NCBI GenBank assembly: GCA_902774905.1
Contig: CACYKF010000014.1
Location: 1-64,000 of the forward strand
Origin: an uncultured bacterium
Lineage (GTDB): Bacteria > Cyanobacteriota > Vampirovibrionia > Gastranaerophilales > Gastranaerophilaceae
DNA: 64,000 nt
Direction: 5' to 3'
The notes below the pieces were generated by a model, which made no database searches, was not told where the DNA came from, and was given only the letters and a program-made list of their open reading frames with translations. This document shows positions 8,982 through 15,677 of this stretch, in pieces. Position numbers and translations under genes: made by a program. Each line of letters starts with the position of its first letter. The first letter of the stretch is position 1.

Positions 8982-9083
8982 TTACAATACCGCCTGACGG
9001 CGGCATAAGACTGCTAACGCAGTAATATGTGTTTTCGCCTGTCGGCAAAAATCTCTTAGCGCGCCTAAAACTACGGCGCGCAT
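8958..9083. repeat. Intergenic repeat overlapping the DUF2130 gene end
   Basis: Matches 32464-32590 closely. Shared features include AAGAAAAGAAAA-TTCGCTGATTAC, CCGCCTG..GGCGGCATAAGAC, GCTAACGCAGTAATATGTG, GCCTGTCGGC and a GCGCGCC/GGCGCGC pair. It contains several short hairpins and is GC-richer than its surroundings. At 32464 it is part of a complete MITE-like element. Confidence 0.85.
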
Positions 9084-9270
9084 TTTACCCCTCACCCCAC
9101 CCCTCAGCCATACGGCATACAGGCTCACGCAACTCACAAGTTCGTTGGTTCGCTTTGTATCCCCTTGGGAGAGGGAGCAGTTCTTGAAATTTTAATTTCA
9201 TAGAAATGCGGGTGAGGGTTATTATACGACCTTTACGAAGTGAGCAATCATTGTTTACGACACGATCATC
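9084..9270. repeat. CTCACCC/GGGTGAGGG intergenic repeat
   Basis: Starts CCCCTCACCCCACCCCTCAGCC and ends GGGTGAGGGTTATTA, enclosing GGAGAGGGAGCAG. Related copies lie at 12240-12380, 24239-24304, 29425-29660, 55167-55293 and 56258-56325. The open frame through this region is not a gene. Together with flanking repeats it fills the 501-base gap before purA. Confidence 0.7.
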
Positions 9271-9326
9271 GTAAGTTGGGGTTTCTACCCCAACCTTTAT
9301 TTTGTTGGGCTGAAAGCCCAACTTAC
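9271..9326. repeat. Double-hairpin repeat (GTTGGGG family)
   Basis: Two adjacent hairpins, AGTTGGGG-TTTCTA-CCCCAAC and GTTGGGC-TGAAA-GCCCAACTT, with the outer ends GTAAGTTGGG and CCCAACTTAC also complementary. The same structure occurs at 22774-22875 and 29339-29420. Confidence 0.85.
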
Positions 9327-9367
9327 CTATTTAAAGAAATGGGGCAAGGTAGTTTTGATGAACAAAA

Positions 9368-9390
9368 ACTACCGATAATATGTTTTATGT
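9368..9390. repeat. Solo terminal inverted repeat of the MITE-like element
   Basis: Identical over 23 bases to 32803-32825, the right end of the complete element. With the interior repeat at 8958-9083 it marks a rearranged copy whose left end is fused to the DUF2130 gene. Confidence 0.85.
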
Positions 9391-9435
9391 TGTGAATATA
9401 TTAATTATAAATTCTTTCGGATAAGATTATATATT

Positions 9436-9457
9436 CATGCTAAAATAAAATAGCATG
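9436..9457. promoter_or_regulatory. Palindrome at the purA promoter
   Basis: CATGCTA (9436-9442) and TAGCATG (9451-9457) form a perfect 7-bp inverted repeat with an 8-base spacer. It overlaps an extended -10 box TGCTAAAAT, 26 bases upstream of the purA ATG, which suggests an operator for a dimeric repressor. Confidence 0.45.
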
Positions 9458-9482
9458 TAGTATTTATAAGAGGGATATAATT

Positions 9483-10766
9483 ATGGCGAATAAGGTTGTT
9501 ATCGGTGCGCAATGGGGCGATGAAGGTAAAGCAAAAATTACTGATTTGCTTGCGCAGGATGCGGATTTAATTATCAGATACCAAGGCGGCTGCAATGCAG
9601 GTCATACTGTTGTTGCGCATGGCAAAACTTTTAAATTTCACCTTATCCCGTCAGGAATTTTATACAAAGGCAAAACCTGTTTAATCGGTAATGGTACGGT
9701 TGTTTTGCCCGAATATTTTGAACAGGAAATTGAAGGCTTAAAAAAAGATAATATTGACCTTTCAGGCTTAAAGGTCAGTCCGCTTGCGACAATAACAATG
9801 CCTTGGCACACCGAAGTTGACGGTTACAGCGAAGATAATGCCCAAAAAGGTAAAATCGGTACCACTAAAAAAGGTATTGGTCCGACCTATACCGATAAAA
9901 TGGCAAGAATTGCGCTAAAAATTGGGGATTTGTACTCAAAAGAAGCATTAGAAGAAAAACTTGATGTCATTTTGCCGTTAAAAAATAAACAATTAAAAGA
10001 GTTATACGGTCTGAAAACTTACACAAAGGAAGAAGTATTGGCTTTGTGTGAAAAATACGCTAAAATTTTTGAACCTTATGTTTGCTTTGAATGGCAGGAA
10101 TTGCTGCAGAAGTTCAAAAAAGAAGGTAAAAAAGTTCTGTTTGAGGGCGCACAGGGTGTAATGCTTGATGTTGATTTTGGGACATATCCGTTTGTAACAA
10201 GTTCAAACCCGATAGGTGGCGGAGCATGCACAGGCTCCGGCTACGGACCGAAAATGATTGATGAAGTTATTGGGGTTGCAAAGGCCTATGTAACAAGAGT
10301 AGGGGAAGGACCTTTTGTAACGGAATTAACAGACGAAATTGGCGATACAATAAGAGAAGTCGGACACGAATTTGGGGTAACAACAGGGCGCCCAAGACGC
10401 TGCGGGTGGTTTGATGCCGTCACAATGAAGTATGCGTGTTTGGTTGGCGGTTTGACTTCAATTGCGCTGACAAAAATTGATGTTTTTGATAAATTTGACG
10501 AAATCAAAGTCTGCACCGCATACAAAGACAAACGCAACGGAAAAATTTACAATTCCTATCCGACAGATGTCTATATTCACAAGTATTTAGAACCTGTTTA
10601 TGAAACACACAAAGGCTGGGGGGTAAATATATCAGGTATTCGTAATTACGAAGAATTACCGCTTAATGCGAGAAAATATCTTGAAAGATTGGAAGAACTG
10701 TTAGACACTCCGATTTCAATAGTTTCAGTCGGTCCTGACAGAGAACAGACTATTTTCAAGGCATAA
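9483..10766 (+). CDS. purA: Adenylosuccinate synthetase
   Basis: First committed step of AMP synthesis from IMP: GTP-dependent condensation with aspartate. The N-terminal signature GAQWGDEGKAK (8-18) holds the catalytic Asp, followed by the His of GHTVV. GTKKGIGPTYTDK and the C-terminal TTGRPRRCGWFD and TKIDVFD (GTP specificity) are all present. At 427 residues it has the usual length and looks intact. AGAGGG lies upstream of ATG. Monocistronic, with its own terminator shared with the convergent gene. Confidence 0.97.
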   Translation: MANKVVIGAQWGDEGKAKITDLLAQDADLIIRYQGGCNAGHTVVAHGKTFKFHLIPSGILYKGKTCLIGNGTVVLPEYFEQEIEGLKKDNIDLSGLKVSPLATITMPWHTEVDGYSEDNAQKGKIGTTKKGIGPTYTDKMARIALKIGDLYSKEALEEKLDVILPLKNKQLKELYGLKTYTKEEVLALCEKYAKIFEPYVCFEWQELLQKFKKEGKKVLFEGAQGVMLDVDFGTYPFVTSSNPIGGGACTGSGYGPKMIDEVIGVAKAYVTRVGEGPFVTELTDEIGDTIREVGHEFGVTTGRPRRCGWFDAVTMKYACLVGGLTSIALTKIDVFDKFDEIKVCTAYKDKRNGKIYNSYPTDVYIHKYLEPVYETHKGWGVNISGIRNYEELPLNARKYLERLEELLDTPISIVSVGPDREQTIFKA

Positions 10767-10772
10767 ATAAAA

Positions 10773-10799
10773 AAGGTGCGATATTTCGCACCTTATATC
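10773..10799. terminator. Bidirectional terminator between purA and the convergent gene
   Basis: AAGGTGCGA (10773-10781) pairs with TCGCACCTT (10786-10794). The flanking A- and T-rich tracts allow use from both strands. Confidence 0.7.
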
Positions 10800-11488
10800 T
10801 ATTTTTCATTATCATGTTTTTGTACTATTTTATGAATATCATATTCATGTTTACTTAGAGATTCTTGAAGTTGAATTTCTTGTTCGCTTGTTCCTTTACC
10901 CTCTACATAAATAGTATGTAGGGTCGAGTGTTCAATGCCATTGTGGATTACTGAACCAACTTCAGGATTGAACCAGATTTCAAGGTTGTCACTATTATCC
11001 ATTTTTACTGTATTATCATGGGTGGTATCATTTAATATAACTGTGTCTGAACGCATATTTTTATTAACATACCAACTTTCTTTGTTATCTACAATAACAG
11101 TATTATTATGCGAGTTTCCTTTTAATGTTATTAAGTCATTGCGGTTTGGCGCTCCGGTGATAGTTGCATTTTCTAAGTCATTAACATCTATCCAAGATGA
11201 ATCAGGGTTATACCATTCATTTCTCAAACCTCTGCTTTCAATAGAAGGATTATTATTTTTATTACTTTGATCCGGATAATTAATTTGAACTCCGGGTTTT
11301 ACAAAAACGGTATTCATTTTTTTACCATCTTGAGTATAAGTTTTAGTTTTACTTTCATCAATTTGGTTTCGATTAAATAAAACTCCGCCTATTTTTACTT
11401 TCTCGGAATTTTGTTGTTTTTGCTTATTTTCTACTGCTTTAGTCTGAGCATTTTTAGATGTCCTGCTGACTGGTTTTACCGGTTCCAT
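10799..11488 (-). CDS. Lineage-specific protein with beta-helix-like repeats
   Basis: Unrecognised 229-residue protein. The N-terminal 35 residues are Lys/Gln-rich and disordered. Residues about 105-185 hold two or three diverged 35-residue repeats of the form NDLITLKGNSHNNTVIVDN and SDTVILNDTTHDNTVKMDN, with regularly spaced Asn and hydrophobic pairs as in right-handed beta-helices. The C-terminus is helical and charged. There is no signal peptide. AAGGAG precedes the ATG. The promoter at 11571-11535 belongs to the bipartite motif family, and the gene is divergent from the HTH regulator at 11700, forming the same arrangement as 28386/28929. Confidence 0.65.
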   Translation of the reverse strand: MEPVKPVSRTSKNAQTKAVENKQKQQNSEKVKIGGVLFNRNQIDESKTKTYTQDGKKMNTVFVKPGVQINYPDQSNKNNNPSIESRGLRNEWYNPDSSWIDVNDLENATITGAPNRNDLITLKGNSHNNTVIVDNKESWYVNKNMRSDTVILNDTTHDNTVKMDNSDNLEIWFNPEVGSVIHNGIEHSTLHTIYVEGKGTSEQEIQLQESLSKHEYDIHKIVQKHDNEK

Positions 11489-11534
11489 AATAATCTCCTT
11501 TCATGTTTTTATACTCTCGTTGCTTTAAGCATTC

Positions 11535-11571
11535 ACATTTATATAAAGTTTTTATAGACGACAAAATTGCC
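11535..11571 (-). promoter_or_regulatory. Bipartite promoter-like motif, site 2
   Basis: On the minus strand GGCAATTTT (11571-11563), 13 bases, then ACTTTATATAAATGTG from 11549. Nearly identical to site 1. The ATG of its gene is about 60 bases downstream. Confidence 0.65.
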
Positions 11572-11630
11572 AAAAAATTCAATGTAGTAATTCCAATTTT
11601 TATAAAATATAGAAATAATGCGACATTTCA

Positions 11631-11652
11631 GGTTTACAAAAATTAATATAAT
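11631..11652 (+). promoter_or_regulatory. Promoter element of the HTH gene, shared with its paralogue
   Basis: GGTTTACAAAAATTAATATA followed by AT. The minus-strand counterpart GGTTTACAAAACTTAATATA lies at 28797-28778 upstream of the paralogous HTH gene. It contains TATAAT at 11647-11652. Confidence 0.55.
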
Positions 11653-11699
11653 ATGAAATAACAAATTGAAATTTTTTAAAATAAGGATGTATTACTTCA

Positions 11700-12023
11700 A
11701 TGGATATTAAAAAAGAGGTTGGCGAAAAAATAAAACGATTTCGTAAAAAAAATGGATTTACACAGGAAAAACTTGCTGAAATCGTCGATATTTCTTCACG
11801 AAATTTGAGTAATATAGAACTCGGTTTGAGTTATCCAAAGCCTGAAACTCTCGAAAAGATAATGCTTGCCCTTAATATGACAACAGAAGAACTGTTTTCT
11901 AATGATAATTTAAAGACTAATGATGAATTATTGAATGATATAAATAAATTTATATCTGAAGCGAAAACAGACAGATTAAAACTTGAAAAAGTATATAAAA
12001 TTCTAAAAACTTTAGTTGAATAA
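11700..12023 (+). CDS. HTH-type transcriptional regulator (Cro/C1), paralogue A
   Basis: A 107-residue protein. The N-terminal Cro/C1 HTH spans residues about 8-65 (EKIKRFRKKNGFTQEKLAEI, then SRNLSNIE). A C-terminal Lys/Leu-rich helical tail (about 75-107) is probably for dimerisation. It is clearly paralogous to the gene at 28386 (about half of the HTH positions identical, same tail design). Both genes are divergent from an unrelated lineage-specific gene with a bipartite promoter motif. The likely role is control of that divergent spacer; the ligand, if any, is unknown. Confidence 0.88.
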   Translation: MDIKKEVGEKIKRFRKKNGFTQEKLAEIVDISSRNLSNIELGLSYPKPETLEKIMLALNMTTEELFSNDNLKTNDELLNDINKFISEAKTDRLKLEKVYKILKTLVE

Positions 12024-12065
12024 TTTTAACAAATTGATATTGTCCTAAAAATAAGTATAATAATA

Positions 12066-12218
12066 TAAGGTAACTATAAAATGTTACAGTATATAGTTGT
12101 CGTTGCGAGGAGTCAAAAGATTGACGACGAAGCAATCCAGTTATTTCATCGTTATTGGCAAATTAATGGCTGGATTGCCACGCCCTTTCGGGCTCGCAAT
12201 GACATGGTACTGTATAAT
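12066..12218. repeat. ATTGCGAGG-type intergenic repeat
   Basis: GGTAACTATA..AATGTTACAGTATA is followed by a long imperfect inverted repeat, GTTGCGAGGAG..GAAGCAATCCAG against CTGGATTGC..GGGCTCGCAATGAC. A second copy of the left half is at 34831-34945 and a fragment at 28327-28376. REP-like; no coding potential. Confidence 0.75.
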
Positions 12219-12239
12219 GATAATATAATTACCTGAAAC

Positions 12240-12380
12240 TTCCCCTCGCCCACAGTATCATTAGGGTGGGATACAAAGCGAAGCACCGCAGCATAGCGAG
12301 GATGGCTGAGCCTGTATGCCGAAGGGCTGAGGGTAGAAAATCAAAACGAAGAATGAGTTTTAGATTTTCGGGTGAGGGTA
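12240..12380. repeat. CTCGCCC/GGGTGAGGG repeat abutting the FliI/SctN gene
   Basis: Begins CCCCTCGCCC and ends TTTAGATTTTCGGGTGAGGG, the same end as the repeat at 55167-55293. The terminal GAGGG sits six bases before the ATG at 12382 and serves as its ribosome binding site. Together with 12066-12218 it explains the 358-base gap. Confidence 0.7.
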
Positions 12381-12381
12381 T

Positions 12382-13731
12382 ATGATTACTAAAATTGATA
12401 AAAGTTCAATAGAAGATTTAAAGCAGAGAGTCAAAAATAAACTTGACTCCACACAACTGTTCACTTATCGTGGTTCAGTTTCAAAACTTTTGGGTTTAAC
12501 TGTTGAAGTGAAACTTCCGGGGCTTAAAATCGGCGATTTGTGTTATATTGAAACCTATGACGGCAGACAAAAACCTGCGGAAGTTCAGGCTTTTAAAGGA
12601 GAAGTTGCGCAACTTTCACTTTTATTAGACGGTGAGGGAATAGGACAGGGCAGTCTTGTTACATCAACAGGAAAACCGATTATTATACCAGTCGGGGATT
12701 TTTTACTTGGCAGATTGATTGATCCTATGGGCAATCCCCTTGATGGGAAACCGCTTGATTTGGAAAATGCAGAGTACAGACCGATTGAAGGACCTCCGCC
12801 CGGTCCGTTTGAACGCCCGATTATTACCGAACAATTTTCAACAGGAGTCCGAGCGATTGACGGTTGCATGACTATGGGTGCAGGTCAGCGTCTTGGTTTA
12901 TTTGCAGGTTCAGGTGTCGGAAAAAGTACACTATTAGGTATGATTGCAAGAAATTCCGATGCGGATGTCAATGTCGTTGCACTAATCGGGGAACGTGGCA
13001 GAGAAGTGAAAGAATTTGTTGAAGATGCATTGGGCGAATATGGTATGAGCCGTTCGGTGCTTGTGTGTTCAACAGGAGATAAACCTCCTTTGATCCGTCA
13101 AAAATGTCTGCTTGCCGCTACTGCGGTGTGCGAATACTTCAGAGATCAAGGCAAAAAAGTTTTCTTAATGACTGATACCGTTACCCGTTGCGCTATGGCG
13201 GGGCGTGAAGTTGGTTTGTCTTTGGGTGAACCGCCTACTATGAAAGGGTATCCTCCGTCAATTTTTTCATGGCTGCAAAAAGTTCTTGAACGGGCAGGTA
13301 ACAGTGAAAGAGGTTCTATAACCGCTCTTTATACAGTTTTAATGGAAGGTGACGATATTAACGACCCGATAGTTGATATTGTGCGTGGTATCGTTGACGG
13401 TCACATTTTCTTATCAAGAAAAGTCGCAGAAGCAAATCATTATCCGGCGATTGATGTTTTAGGCAGTATTTCACGTCTTATGAGTGCGATTGCTTCACCT
13501 GAGCATAAGCAGGCAGCCGCAAAATTGAGAACAATAATGTCTTTGTACCGTGAAAATAAGGACTTGATTGATGTCGGGATGTACCAACCGGGGTCAAACC
13601 CAAGACTTGATACTGCTATCGAAATGATGCCTAAAATTAACGGATTTTTGCAGCAGAGAACAGACGAAAGTGTTACAATGGAAGGTACAATTAACCAACT
13701 TATTGAAATGATGCAGGATGTTGAGATTTAA
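12382..13731 (+). CDS. FliI/SctN-family type III export ATPase
   Basis: A 449-residue hexameric rotary-type ATPase that energises flagellar or injectisome protein export. Walker A GSGVGKST is at about 176-183, the catalytic Glu in GERGREV near 203 and the family signature SLGEPPTMKGYPPSIFS near 285. The ID..MTMGAGQR stretch and NHYPAIDVLGSISR also fit FliI/SctN rather than the F1 or V-type subunits. No FliH, FliJ, chaperone or other export gene is adjacent, so flagellar versus injectisome use cannot be decided here. The translation start is provided by an intergenic repeat. Confidence 0.92.
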   Translation: MITKIDKSSIEDLKQRVKNKLDSTQLFTYRGSVSKLLGLTVEVKLPGLKIGDLCYIETYDGRQKPAEVQAFKGEVAQLSLLLDGEGIGQGSLVTSTGKPIIIPVGDFLLGRLIDPMGNPLDGKPLDLENAEYRPIEGPPPGPFERPIITEQFSTGVRAIDGCMTMGAGQRLGLFAGSGVGKSTLLGMIARNSDADVNVVALIGERGREVKEFVEDALGEYGMSRSVLVCSTGDKPPLIRQKCLLAATAVCEYFRDQGKKVFLMTDTVTRCAMAGREVGLSLGEPPTMKGYPPSIFSWLQKVLERAGNSERGSITALYTVLMEGDDINDPIVDIVRGIVDGHIFLSRKVAEANHYPAIDVLGSISRLMSAIASPEHKQAAAKLRTIMSLYRENKDLIDVGMYQPGSNPRLDTAIEMMPKINGFLQQRTDESVTMEGTINQLIEMMQDVEI

Positions 13732-13835
13732 TTTATGTGAATCGTGAATAGTAAATGGTGAATTGACCTTTACTGAATTAAGCAGTTTTATTATGTACGA
13801 GTTATACCGTTGATTATTTATAAACTCAATATTCC

Positions 13836-15113
13836 TTAAATATTCTCTATAAATTCCACAACTTCTCTCAGCGAATAAATATTTTTTTGCACAAAGAAAT
13901 TTTTACCCGATTTTTTGCGCACATAATCCAAATTTTTGCCGTCTAAAAAATCCTCACTGTAAGGCCTTAGCATTACAGTCGGTATTATTACTGTATCGCA
14001 GTCAATATCTTTGACTGCTGCAATCAAATCATCCGTTGTTATAAGTCCCGCAACTGTAATATCTTCCCCCCAATAGTTTGATTTAACGGGATATGCTTCG
14101 ACCGTCAAATTTTTGATTTTTGATAATTTTTGGGCAACTTTTTGAAGCATATTTTTTGCGGCATAAGAACATGCAAAAATCATTTTGTAAGGTTTTGATA
14201 CGGATTTTGGCAGATTTAATTTTTTAAAATCATCATAAGTAAGTCTTAATGCTCCCACACCATCATCTAACTGGCAAAAATTCCCGTAATATTTCGCAGG
14301 TGGTATAGGTTCATCTGCCAAAAGAAAAAATTCGTCGCTGCAACATACACGCCTAAATTTTGAGGCAATTTTTATGGTTTCTTTTGCACACCTACTATCA
14401 ACCCGTTTTAATTTTTCTTCTCTAAACTGCGTTATCCCGACAGGAACTATTGCGGTAGATAAAACAGTATTTTTTAACTGTGCCAAATCAGTCAGAGTTC
14501 GTTCCAATTCTTTGCCGTCATTTATTCCGGGGCAAAGAACAATTTGCGCATGAAACGGAATTTTATTTTTCCTCAGCCAGTTTAAATTCTCCAAAGCCTT
14601 GCCTGCGTTTGGATTGCGAAGCATTTTTACCCGTAATTCCGGATTGGTTGTATGAACAGATACATAAAAAGGTCCTAAATGAAGTCTTTTTATACGCTCT
14701 TTATCTTTTTCTGTCAGGTTTGTAAGTGTTATATAAGTTCCTTGCAAATACGAAAGCCGATAATCATCATCTTTTATATACAAAGTATCTCTTAAACCTT
14801 TTGGCTGCTGGTCAACAAAGCAAAATATACAATGATTAAGACAGGGTTTAATCCTGTCAAAAATTGCACTTTCAAAAACAATTCCCAAATCTTCTTCAAA
14901 GTCTTTTTCAATTTCTATTTCTTCAATTTCACCGTTTTTACGCTTTAATTCAATTGTGACAAGTTCTGATTTCATATAAAAATTATAATCAATCATATCT
15001 GTCATTTTTTGACCGTCAACGGATAAAATTTCGTCACCTTTGGTGATTTCAAGTTCCTGCGCTATTGAATTTTCTAAAACACTATCAACTATTGCGCCCA
15101 TTTTCTTTTTCAA
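13836..15113 (-). CDS. DUF512 radical SAM protein with PDZ-like N-terminus
   Basis: A 425-residue iron-sulfur enzyme of unknown substrate. An N-terminal PDZ-like domain (residues about 5-70: ITKGDEILSVDGQ) precedes a radical SAM core with cysteines 91, 95 and 98 (CLNHCIFCF, the CX3CX2C motif). The DUF512 C-terminal domain (about 200-425) includes RVCCSDEFFLLAD. These features are diagnostic for the DUF512 family. Its start lies 29 bases inside the PadR-type gene upstream, so the two are translationally coupled. Confidence 0.88.
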   Translation of the reverse strand: MKKKMGAIVDSVLENSIAQELEITKGDEILSVDGQKMTDMIDYNFYMKSELVTIELKRKNGEIEEIEIEKDFEEDLGIVFESAIFDRIKPCLNHCIFCFVDQQPKGLRDTLYIKDDDYRLSYLQGTYITLTNLTEKDKERIKRLHLGPFYVSVHTTNPELRVKMLRNPNAGKALENLNWLRKNKIPFHAQIVLCPGINDGKELERTLTDLAQLKNTVLSTAIVPVGITQFREEKLKRVDSRCAKETIKIASKFRRVCCSDEFFLLADEPIPPAKYYGNFCQLDDGVGALRLTYDDFKKLNLPKSVSKPYKMIFACSYAAKNMLQKVAQKLSKIKNLTVEAYPVKSNYWGEDITVAGLITTDDLIAAVKDIDCDTVIIPTVMLRPYSEDFLDGKNLDYVRKKSGKNFFVQKNIYSLREVVEFIENI

Positions 15114-15609
15114 AACCTTCTACCAGCGAAATAAAATTATTGTATTCACAAATAGTATTATCAAGCACCATTTTTTGATAAAAATCGCTTGAAATGTACT
15201 CATCAGACATAATTTTTTGCGCATTCATACGATAAGCATACGCACCTGATTTTATATTTTCAAAAAGTTTTTTTAAGTCATCTCCGGATAAAAAAGAAGC
15301 GCAACAAAGTTTAACTTTCGCATCAGAAATAAAATGAAGCGGATTATTAGAAAACGGCTCCAACAAAAGATTGCGTAATTCCTTGATACCATTATCGGTT
15401 ATGGAATAAAAAGCAGAAAGTTTTCCGCCCTGTGACATAACTTTTGAAGATGTTAAAAAGTTTGATTTTTCAAGTCTGATTAATGCCGGTTTTAATGCCC
15501 CGAAACTCGGATTTGTAAACGGTGAAAACCTGTCTGCAATATGTTTTTTTATTGCATACATCGTCAGGTCACGCTTCATCAATACAAACAAAATCATTAA
15601 ATCTATCAT
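15085..15609 (-). CDS. PadR-family transcriptional regulator
   Basis: A 174-residue winged-helix protein. Residues 1-85 show the PadR fold: MILFVLMKRDLTMYAIKKHI, then GALKPALIRLEKSNFL, and a wing ending in SAFYSITDNGIKEL. The C-terminal half is helical (Vir-like dimerisation domain). It overlaps the DUF512 gene and is divergent from the AsmA-like gene with a 68-base spacer, so control of either is possible. Confidence 0.85.
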   Translation of the reverse strand: MIDLMILFVLMKRDLTMYAIKKHIADRFSPFTNPSFGALKPALIRLEKSNFLTSSKVMSQGGKLSAFYSITDNGIKELRNLLLEPFSNNPLHFISDAKVKLCCASFLSGDDLKKLFENIKSGAYAYRMNAQKIMSDEYISSDFYQKMVLDNTICEYNNFISLVEGFEKENGRNS

Positions 15610-15677
15610 AAATTCAGAATAACATTAATTGTCGTATTTAACAAATATATTTATTTTTTGCATGCTATAATCAAACT

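Noticed and set aside
9085-9321. Open frame on the minus strand through the repeats before purA
   Set aside because: It is entirely made of the CTCACCC and GTTGGGG repeats and has no ribosome binding site.
12382-13731. F1 or V-type ATP synthase subunit
   Set aside because: The SLGEPPTMKGYPPS stretch, the N-terminal design and the absence of other ATP synthase genes point to FliI/SctN.
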